From the NCBI GenBank assembly GCA_937907165.1, contig CALCUH010000034.1:1-64000 (forward strand): a DNA stretch of 64,000 bases. Reading direction: 5' to 3'. The notes under the pieces were generated by a model. That model was not told the origin of the DNA. It did not search any database and saw only the letters and a program-made list of their open reading frames with translations. Every line of letters starts with the position of its first letter. Within the stretch, counting starts at the first letter, position 1. Origin of the DNA: an uncultured Bacteroidales bacterium. GTDB taxonomy: Bacteria; Bacteroidota; Bacteroidia; Bacteroidales; Paludibacteraceae. Both the position numbers and the translations under genes were made by a program. This document shows positions 54,331 to 62,000 of this stretch, piece by piece.

Positions 54331-55413
54331 TCAATTTATTTTTCCGCTGGAACGGCTTTGAAGATATGCGTCTGCGATGACAAGCGCCGCCATGGAATCA
54401 ACTATAGGAACTGCACGCGGCAAGACACACGCATCATGTCTTCCTTTCGCCTTATAGACAATCGGGCGTCCATTCACATCAACAGACTCCTGGTCTTTCA
54501 ACAACGTAGGAACAGGCTTAAATACCACTCTGAAATAGATGTCCTCTCCATTGCTGATTCCACCTTGGATTCCACCCGAATTGTTTGTACGGGTTCCAAT
54601 GGTGCCATCCGACCTTCTTTCGAAAATATCATTTGCCTCAGAACCTCTTTTAGAGACACCTCGGAAACCGCTCCCATAATCAAACCCTTTGACCGCATTG
54701 ATGGAGAGCATCGCATACGCAAGCTTCGCATGAAGTTTTCCAAATTGGGGTTCGCCCAAACCAACAGGACATCCCTTTATCACACAAGAGATTATTCCTC
54801 CAATCGTATCCCCGGCCTCCTTCGTGCGTAGTATTTCCTGTGCCATCGCTTCTGCCACCTTCTTGTCGGGACAACGGACGTCATTTGACTCGATCTTGTC
54901 CAAATCCAATTGCTGATACTCTTTGTTCAAAACGACATCGCCGACTTGCGACGTGTATGCGTAAACACTCACACCTATACGTCGGAGTAACAACTTAGCG
55001 AATGCGCCCGCCGCCACTTGAGCGATCGTCGTGCGAGCGGAAGCTCTGCCACCACCCGTATAATCACGGACGCCATATTTCTCCGAATAGGTATAATCCG
55101 CATGGGAAGGACGAAATACATCTTTTAGGGCAGAATAGTCAGAGGAACGTTGATTCTCGTTGCGCACCTCAAAAGCAATGGGCGTACCCGTCGTTACCCC
55201 TTCGAAAACGCCCGAAAGTATTTCCAGCCTATCAGATTCCGAACGGGCGGTCGTCAAGGCAGATTGTCCCGGTCGACGTCTATTCAATTCGGACTGGATA
55301 AAATCCATGTCGACACTTATACCCGCAGGGAATCCGTCCAAAACGCCGCCTATAGCGACACCATGAGACTCCCCGAAAGTGGTCAACCGTAATATTTCAC
55401 CAAACGTGTTCAT
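54331..55413 (-). CDS. aroC: Chorismate synthase
   Basis: This 360-residue enzyme converts EPSP to chorismate in the shikimate pathway. It shows GESHGVAIGGVLDGFPAG, RPGQSALTTARSESD, RASARTTIAQVAAGA and DSMAALVIAD. The start is the ATG at 55413 (MNTFGEILRLTTFGESHG); the upstream candidate is TTG. It lies six bases after the SlyD-like gene and is probably transcribed with it. Confidence 0.96.
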   Translation of the reverse strand: MNTFGEILRLTTFGESHGVAIGGVLDGFPAGISVDMDFIQSELNRRRPGQSALTTARSESDRLEILSGVFEGVTTGTPIAFEVRNENQRSSDYSALKDVFRPSHADYTYSEKYGVRDYTGGGRASARTTIAQVAAGAFAKLLLRRIGVSVYAYTSQVGDVVLNKEYQQLDLDKIESNDVRCPDKKVAEAMAQEILRTKEAGDTIGGIISCVIKGCPVGLGEPQFGKLHAKLAYAMLSINAVKGFDYGSGFRGVSKRGSEANDIFERRSDGTIGTRTNNSGGIQGGISNGEDIYFRVVFKPVPTLLKDQESVDVNGRPIVYKAKGRHDACVLPRAVPIVDSMAALVIADAYLQSRSSGKIN

Positions 55414-55419
55414 GTACAA

Positions 55420-56010
55420 TTAATGGCAACAATGACCCTCTCCGCAACCGCCGCAGCCGCTTTCGCCATCCGAGCCCGAACAGCCGCCACCGCAATTCCC
55501 GCAACCGCCACCGCAGTGAGGATGCAGAACGACATCGATTTCCTCTTTAGTGGCATCACGAAGTTCCAATACCTTTCCCTTAAAGTTCAAGTTTTCACCA
55601 GCCAAAGGATGGTTGAAATCGACCTTCACCTTATCCTTGCCAATCTTCAAGACAATTCCGTTCAGGTGCTGACCGTCCGCATTAATCATTTCGACGACTT
55701 TGCCCTCCTGCACATGTTCATCATCAAACTCACCATCACCATTATAGAAAATTGTGCGGTCGAGATCAACAACCATCGCCTCCTCATAATCGCCGTAAGC
55801 ATCCGCAGCAGGAATAGTGAAATCAAAGGAATCGCCCAATTTCAAACCACGAAGGTTCTCCTCGAACTTATCCAGCATCATTCCCAATCCGCAAGTGAAT
55901 TTCAACGGAGCCTGGGCAGGAGCGCTTTCCCACAATTCAGGTTTTCCATCCTCGCCTTCCACATAAAGGTCGTAAGAAACGGCCACAAACTTTCTGTCTT
56001 CTATTACCAT
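55420..56010 (-). CDS. SlyD-like FKBP-type peptidyl-prolyl isomerase with metal-binding tail
   Basis: This 196-residue protein has the FKBP core with the insert-in-flap chaperone domain (residues about 1-160) typical of SlyD, as seen in PLKFTCGLGMMLDKFEENLRGL, DAYGDYEEAM and DFNHPLAGENLNFKGKVLE. The last 35 residues are almost only Gly, Cys and His (HPHCGGGCGNCGG to GEGHCCH), with about nine Cys and four His, a tail expected to bind nickel or zinc. It precedes aroC closely. Confidence 0.92.
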   Translation of the reverse strand: MVIEDRKFVAVSYDLYVEGEDGKPELWESAPAQAPLKFTCGLGMMLDKFEENLRGLKLGDSFDFTIPAADAYGDYEEAMVVDLDRTIFYNGDGEFDDEHVQEGKVVEMINADGQHLNGIVLKIGKDKVKVDFNHPLAGENLNFKGKVLELRDATKEEIDVVLHPHCGGGCGNCGGGCSGSDGESGCGGCGEGHCCH

Positions 56011-56056
56011 ATTATAATCATTAAATAAATTCGAAAAAAATTTTTCACAAGAATCA

Positions 56057-57256
56057 CTAATCGATCCTCAGTTCTTCCTTATCCTCCTTCTTGAACGAAA
56101 TACGTTCAAACGGATTCTTTATCCTCGATCCGAAATCAGGCATAGCCCAACCGAATCCAGCTTGGAAACACTCGACCTGCCAAAGGTGCGTTTTCAAATC
56201 CATCACGAAAAAGAGTTTTGGCGTGATGTAAAAACGGGTCACCAATTTCGTGTAAAGATAGCTTTCGATACGGTTATCATTTTCTTTTCCTAATTCATCA
56301 TACTTAGGAATCTTTATCTTAGAATAGAAATAGAAACCAACATGAACGCCGAAATTCACCCTATCCATCTGAAGCTCGTTAGCCAAAGCCACACCACCAC
56401 GGAGTTTATTTCTGAACCTATCTTCATCGATGAAATTATATCTAAGATTATAGATTCTTTGATCCCCGTTATATGCTCCATTGTAGAAGGCGTCAGTAGA
56501 GAGTCCCAAACGATAGCAATTGGTAATAGGCATGTAAGCGCCCGCACAAATGTCCGCATTCAAGAAATAGGGCTCGTCTCGCTCCAATTGGTTCACACCC
56601 GCAGCGCCATAAGCCTCCAACGCCAAAATATGCTTCACCTTTTTTGCCGGATATTTGATAGGCAACGGCCAAACGTTAGGCGTATATTTCGCGCCAATGA
56701 AGACATCTCCCAAATACATGTTATACGCCTTCCTTGTGACCCTACCATTATGGAAAGCCTCGACATTACCGCCTAAACAGATTCTCCACTGAGCCAGAGG
56801 TCTTCCGTAACGTTTGGAAAGAGCAATATCCATATTTAAACCAGCAACCCAAACTCCGAAAACTGGCACAATCGGGTGAAGAGAATCACCTCGGGAGATA
56901 TAGCTGCCCAAACCGCTACCCCACTTCAGATTCAAAGCAAAACCATTCGTATGCACAACCGGATAATGGAAATAAACTTTCGCATCAGCAGCGAAACGAA
57001 GATACTCCGGTTTGTCAATTTGCAAACCTTCTATTACAAATCCCACAGAAGGGAAATTGTAGGCATATTCCCAATTATGGTTTCCAAGTAAAGGCAACTC
57101 CATGCCGACTTCTCCACCCAACACATTTCCGCCACTAGTCAGATTCCAACCATAATGACCTTCAGCCTTCGCCCTAAATATTGTATTTTGCTGAGCACTC
57201 ACTCCCAAGAACAATCCAAAGGAGAAAAGCATTAAGCACAAAAGCTTTTTTGACAT
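56057..57256 (-). CDS. Outer-membrane beta-barrel protein, PagL-like
   Basis: This 399-residue protein has a signal peptide (ending GVSAQ) and many aromatic beta strands, as in an outer-membrane barrel. The segment NVEAFHNGRVTRKAYNMYLG and what follows aligns by eye with the HFSNGAT..PN.G.N segment of acyloxyacyl hydrolase/PagL-like lipid A deacylases. However, the expected His and Ser appear as Ala and His, so activity is doubtful. The C terminus is charged and probably periplasmic. It starts the operon with the SlyD-like and aroC genes and has a -7 element at 57282-57289. The family call is tentative. Confidence 0.6.
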   Translation of the reverse strand: MSKKLLCLMLFSFGLFLGVSAQQNTIFRAKAEGHYGWNLTSGGNVLGGEVGMELPLLGNHNWEYAYNFPSVGFVIEGLQIDKPEYLRFAADAKVYFHYPVVHTNGFALNLKWGSGLGSYISRGDSLHPIVPVFGVWVAGLNMDIALSKRYGRPLAQWRICLGGNVEAFHNGRVTRKAYNMYLGDVFIGAKYTPNVWPLPIKYPAKKVKHILALEAYGAAGVNQLERDEPYFLNADICAGAYMPITNCYRLGLSTDAFYNGAYNGDQRIYNLRYNFIDEDRFRNKLRGGVALANELQMDRVNFGVHVGFYFYSKIKIPKYDELGKENDNRIESYLYTKLVTRFYITPKLFFVMDLKTHLWQVECFQAGFGWAMPDFGSRIKNPFERISFKKEDKEELRID

Positions 57257-57281
57257 AATATAACATATTATAGAAACGTCA

Positions 57282-57289
57282 CAAAAGTA
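57282..57289 (-). promoter_or_regulatory. -7 promoter element (TACTTTTG) of the barrel gene
   Basis: The minus strand reads TACTTTTG 26 bases before the start at 57256. It lies head to head with the pncC element, so the two genes have closely spaced divergent promoters. Confidence 0.5.
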
Positions 57290-57311
57290 ATAAAAACTTA
57301 TGCGTTTTACC

Positions 57312-57319
57312 TATCTTTG
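57312..57319 (+). promoter_or_regulatory. -7 promoter element (TATCTTTG) of pncC
   Basis: A perfect TAnnTTTG followed by CG, 18 bases before the ATG at 57338. It rules out a start at 57317. Confidence 0.6.
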
Positions 57320-57337
57320 CGGCCAAAATTAATTAGA

Positions 57338-57820
57338 ATGGAACAGAACGAGGGAAATCCGGAAATCGAATTGGGCGAAATATTACGTCAGCGGCACAAA
57401 ACCATTGCTACGGCGGAGAGTTGCACGGGCGGCAACATCGCCCATAAACTCACTCTTTGGCCAGGTAGTTCGGACTTCTTCAAAGGAGGTGTCGTATCAT
57501 ACGCCAACGAAGTAAAAATCAATATTTTAGGCGTAAACGTCAACGACATAGAGACTCACGGTGCGGTCAGTCAAGAGGTCGTGGAGCAAATGGCGCAAGG
57601 AGCAGCGAGAGTAATCGGTAGCAACTATGCGATTTCATCTTCCGGCGTAGCAGGCCCAGGCGAAAGTGAAGGGAAACCCGAAGGAACCATCTGGATAGCG
57701 GTCTCAGACGGAGAGAGAACGACATCGAAATGTCTTCATCTGAAAGGCGACAGGACAGCGAACATCGAAGAGGCAACAAAAATCGCGATAAATTTCGCGA
57801 AAGAATTTGTTATAAAATAA
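57338..57820 (+). CDS. pncC: Nicotinamide-nucleotide amidase (CinA C-terminal domain protein)
   Basis: This 160-residue protein is a stand-alone CinA C-terminal domain. It has TIATAESCTGGNIAHKLT with the catalytic Ser, GGVVSYANEVKINILGV, and ISSSGVAGPGESEGKPEGTIWIAV. PncC deamidates nicotinamide mononucleotide in NAD recycling. The start is set by the promoter element at 57312-57319. Its 3' end overlaps the rpmB promoter. Confidence 0.93.
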   Translation: MEQNEGNPEIELGEILRQRHKTIATAESCTGGNIAHKLTLWPGSSDFFKGGVVSYANEVKINILGVNVNDIETHGAVSQEVVEQMAQGAARVIGSNYAISSSGVAGPGESEGKPEGTIWIAVSDGERTTSKCLHLKGDRTANIEEATKIAINFAKEFVIK

Positions 57821-57836
57821 AAAAGTTGTAATTTTG
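57806..57836 (+). promoter_or_regulatory. Bacteroidetes-type promoter of the ribosomal protein operon
   Basis: TTTG (57806-57809) is followed after exactly 19 bases by TAATTTTG (57829-57836). This is a full consensus match. The leader before rpmB would be about 165 bases. Confidence 0.8.
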
Positions 57837-57892
57837 CAAACCGATTGGAGGATGTATAGATGCAACTCATCCACCATCGAAAAAGAAAAATA

Positions 57893-57967
57893 ATGAAGGG
57901 TCCATTCTTATTTGGATTTCTGATAGTTACGCTGCTTTCTGAGAAGAAAGATCAGGATAGGATTTGA
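57893..57967 (+). CDS. Possible 24-residue leader peptide before rpmB
   Basis: An ATG at 57893 opens a 24-codon frame ending with TGA at 57965-57967, 40 bases before rpmB. The peptide starts MKGPFLFGFLIVTLLSEKK and is hydrophobic. No ribosome binding site is seen, as is common here. It could be a regulatory leader peptide or chance. Confidence 0.25.
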   Translation: MKGPFLFGFLIVTLLSEKKDQDRI

Positions 57968-58007
57968 CCCGCTTTTTATATGTAATAACTTATTTAGATT
58001 AACAGCA

Positions 58008-58241
58008 ATGTCAAGAATTTGTGAAATTACTGGTAAAATGGCGCAGAACGGCAACAACGTTTCTCACTCAAAGAGAAGAACGAAGAGGTTGTTCAATGTG
58101 AATTTATTCACGAAGAAATTCTATTGGCCAGAGCAAGATTGTATGATTAGTTTGAAGGTTTCCGCTAAGGGTCTTCGCACTATTAACAAAAAGGGTCTCA
58201 ACTCAGCGTTGGTTGATGCAGCAAAAAAAGGTATTTTGTAA
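58008..58241 (+). CDS. rpmB: Large ribosomal subunit protein bL28
   Basis: This 77-residue protein matches bL28 (RICEITGKMAQNGNNVSHSKR, TKRLFNVNLFTKKFYWPEQ, RTINKKGLNSAL). It is the first gene of the operon rpmB-rpmG-DUF4295 and has a strong promoter with a leader of about 165 bases. Confidence 0.97.
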   Translation: MSRICEITGKMAQNGNNVSHSKRRTKRLFNVNLFTKKFYWPEQDCMISLKVSAKGLRTINKKGLNSALVDAAKKGIL

Positions 58242-58257
58242 TCAGGAGGAGTAAAAA

Positions 58258-58446
58258 ATGGCAAAAAAGGGAAAAGAAAACCGCGTACAAGTAATTTTGG
58301 AGTGCACGGAGCAAAAAGATAGTGGTGTACCAGGAATTTCTCGTTACATTACCACTAAGAATAGAAAGAACACTCCTGATAGATTGGAATTGAAAAAATA
58401 CAATCCATACTTGAAGAGATATACAATCCACAAGGAAATTAAGTAA
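58258..58446 (+). CDS. rpmG: Large ribosomal subunit protein bL33
   Basis: This 62-residue protein matches bL33 (VQVILECTEQKDSGVPG, SRYITTKNRKNTPDRLELKKY). Only one Cys is present, so it is the zinc-free form. An AGGAGG sequence precedes the start. It lies 16 bases after rpmB. Confidence 0.96.
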   Translation: MAKKGKENRVQVILECTEQKDSGVPGISRYITTKNRKNTPDRLELKKYNPYLKRYTIHKEIK

Positions 58447-58468
58447 TTCATCTTAAAATCTTTACGTT

Positions 58469-58621
58469 ATGGCAAAGAAAGCAGTCGCAACATTGCAGAA
58501 GGGTGAAGGCCGTTCATTCGCAAAAGTGATTAAAATGGTTAAGTCTCCAAAGACTGGCGCTTACTATTTTGACGAACAAATCGTTCGTAACGAAGATGTA
58601 AAAGCTCATTTGGCTAAATAA
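58469..58621 (+). CDS. DUF4295 family protein
   Basis: This 50-residue basic protein starts MAKKAVATLQKGEGRSFAKV and ends NEDVKAHLAK. DUF4295 proteins are typical of Bacteroidetes and occur after rpmB-rpmG; the small basic sequence suggests a ribosome-associated role, which is inferred from context. It is last in the operon and is followed by a terminator. Confidence 0.92.
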   Translation: MAKKAVATLQKGEGRSFAKVIKMVKSPKTGAYYFDEQIVRNEDVKAHLAK

Positions 58622-58642
58622 TAACAGCTGAATTTCATCTAT

Positions 58643-58674
58643 AAATGGTGTCCTATCTTGGGCACCATTTTTTT
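58643..58674 (+). terminator. Terminator of the rpmB-rpmG-DUF4295 operon
   Basis: AAATGGTG pairs with CACCATTT around a 12-base loop, and a run of T follows. It lies 21 bases after the DUF4295 stop. Confidence 0.85.
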
Positions 58675-58928
58675 TGTCTACACTTCAACAAATCACACGA
58701 TACATTATCACACAATGAAGAATCTCCCCATATAGACAAACAGCAGACCATCATAGTCAAACTTTCCACGTTATCAATTGATTCTATTTCATTCACATAA
58801 TCCGTTTCTCATCATCTGGGTTAGTATCTAATCGTCCTACAAATCCTCAGAGAAAACTCTATAGATAGACACATCTGCACGCAAGCGATCCCATAACATA
58901 AAAGCGCAAGCGTATCAATTAGAAAAAA
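58675..58928. other. AT-rich intergenic region
   Basis: This 254-base stretch, part of the gene-free region 58622-59004 between two terminators, shows no reading frame, repeat or promoter that I could support. Confidence 0.7.
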
Positions 58929-58964
58929 AAGACATCATCGCAGCCTAATCTACGATGATGTCTT
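58929..58964 (-). terminator. Terminator of the LamG T9SS cargo gene
   Basis: On the minus strand AAGACATCATCG pairs perfectly with CGATGATGTCTT (12 bp) around a 12-base loop, followed by TTTTTTTTCT. It lies about 40 bases after the stop. Confidence 0.85.
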
Positions 58965-59004
58965 CATATGATTACCCTATAAATAACAAGGTGAAAATCG
59001 ACAA

Positions 59005-62000
59005 CTATTTCTTAGTGAACAACTGATAGAAGTCGCCTTCAGAAGTCTCCAGCAGAAGGACATACTCTCCATTTTGCAAATCAGAGACGTTGATTGCGAC
59101 ATTCTTGGTCCGACAAGCATCTTTCTTATAAGCCACGCCTGAAACGCTCCAAATAGTATAGCCAAGCACATCCATGCTGCCGGACTTCACGAACAGATCA
59201 GTCTCGACCAACGTAGGATAGACCAAGAGCCCCGCATTCGCAGCCACATTCAAAAGACCATTACCCGGATTCATCTGGATGACAAAAGGATATTCTTCAG
59301 AGCCATACGTAGCAGACTCCGCATAATAGAGTCGGGTCACAGACTCAATCTCACCATCATTCTCCGTCATCTTAAATCGGATAAGATCCATAGAATCCGC
59401 GACGAACGAGAAGGTGATCCTACCACTCTTATCGGTAGAACCGGCGGTCACACATTTACCATCAACGAATGCGCCGACAGCACGGTTAGCGAGTATGGAA
59501 TCGTCATCCATCACAACAGCCACAATCTTGACTCCTCGCTTGGATGCCGTCAACAATTGTTTTCCTGAAGGATCAGAGGACGTCACAGTCGTATCTTCAG
59601 GAAGAGACTCTTTAATCGGAGAATCCATATTGATTACAAACGGATTGGACAAAGAACCGTAATTTGCATCTTCAGAGTATGCCAACTTCGTCACAGCCAC
59701 ACGTTCTTCACCACCCGTCATCACTTTGAATACCAAAGAGTCGGAAGATGTTTCAGCGTCACCCGCAATGGTTAAGAAAACCATTCCCTTAACGTTAGCG
59801 GAAGCGGAAGCGCGACACTCGTCACCGGAGAACACTCCCACTTCATAACTCTTCAGAAGCGTATCCTTATCGTTCACAACCGCCACGACGGTCATATTAC
59901 CCGAATAGGCATGTGCGTCAACAGTCTTAAACGCCGGAGCGGAAGGGGCAGCCTTCGGTGCGGCGAACATAGGCATTCCCTGCGCCGATTTAATTGAAAC
60001 GGACGGATAAGAGAATGACCTAACACTATCCGACTGACTATAATACATATAACCGGAACCCGGCACAAGCGAAGTGAGGGTACCTACCCATTCGTAACCT
60101 TCGTAATAAGCGAAACCGGACTGTCCTTTGATTAAATCACCATCGACAGGATTCAGACCCGCCAACGCCTGATTCAGAGAGAGGATGGACGTGCTATTGT
60201 TTCCGATCCAGTTCCATCCCTTGGATATTATCACCTTCTCTTCAGACAAGTTTAGAGCAGCGCCCACCACACTAAGGGTAGAGGATTCCATCATATTAAC
60301 TTTATACATCGAACCGACTGAAATGGTCGACAACGAACCCATGTAATCCTCACCATCGGAATAAGCGACATTCAACTGACTCTTCACCAAATTATTTTCA
60401 GGGGCAATGTCACCGAACACACCCTTCACAGAGTTATCGAAAGGTTTCACATTCAAAGAAATCCAATTCCAGCCCTTCTTTAAAGGAAGAGCCAGTTCTT
60501 GGTATGACGCCGTACTCAAAATGACAGGATCACCCATAGTACCCTTTAGCGTGTTCGCCTCAAAAACGATATCTTCCGAAGTCTCCAACGCAGAATATAC
60601 GATGCCCGTGCTTGCGTCCCACGCCTTGAAGAGAATGTTCCTTTTAGAGAAATCAGAATTACCATAGATATCCATGGAGACGAAGTAAGCGTCATAACGA
60701 GGGTAATAGACAGGAGAAGCAAGTCCCACACACTTACCATTGACAAAGGCAGCGACTAAGTCTTCCGCATTATCCACATACTTACCATCTATCTTCAATT
60801 GAGACAACAAACTCATCGAACCCTCATACAAGGAAGGATCCACACTCCAAGCAGGCGTGTTCTTTGTCACCTTCAAAGAGAGCGTGAACGGAACGTTAAG
60901 ACCTTCGTTCCCAGACAAATAGATAACTTCTTCATATTTACCGACCGCCACAGCGTCATTTACCTTAAAAGAAATCGTCTGCGTCTTTTGGGCGTCCAAA
61001 GAACCGCTTGTCTTATCCGCAGTCAACCAAGAAGGCAAGCCACTGATTGACCACGCTTCCGTAGAAGAACCCTGGTTTGATATCGTGGCAGAGAAAGCAG
61101 CGTTTTCCTCACCATCCTTTACCAAAGAAATCGACTCGTCAGCCCAAAGCAGACGATTTTGATTAACAAACGCACTCCATGTCACAGGCAACGAGAAGTT
61201 GTTGTTCTCATCACGCACATTTTTGACAGTGAAATTAATGGTCGTACCTTCCAACCTTTTCGCCGATTCATTCAATGTAATAGTAACCGTACGTTCGGAA
61301 GAGACAAAGCCGTAAGCGACATCGCTCATCCTCGCCTTCGGACGCAAAGCCGGAGCTGTGGCAGACTGTTCAACAGAATTAGTCGCCGCCATACCCGCCG
61401 CATTGACACTACAGTCGTTCAAATTGAACACATACGAGCCACCCGCAGCATCCGCTTTAATACCCTCGAAAGGATAGTAAGCCTGCAAGCCCGCCTCGTC
61501 ACCATTCAAACGCATGTGGCTGAACTGCTCGATCGCCTTACCGTTGAAAGTAGCCAACCAATAACGCACCTCATCGACATCGCCCTTGAAATAATCTTTA
61601 AGCTTTGTCGTATCGTTATCGATATAACGTTGCGCACCAACCGTCAGATAAGGAGCCTGCAAAGCAGCCACCTTCGAAGAAGAAATCTGGCCAGCCGTTT
61701 CGCCGTCCACATAAACAGTAGTCATACCGTTTCGCAACACGTTAAGAGCGATATGATGCCAAACGTTATTCAAATAATTACCAGAAGAGAGAATCTCCTC
61801 CTTGCCATCGGACAACAATGTCAAGTAACCGCCCGCATTGAATTTCAAGGCGACTTTTTGGTTGGCGCTCCACAACGTGGCATTTTTTTGAGGTTCGCCA
61901 CGGAAGAACATTTCAACCATGTAATCATCGGTTGTCAAAGCATTACATCTGCTGATATCCACATTCACATAAGATTGACCAGACAACTTAGCCGCATAAT

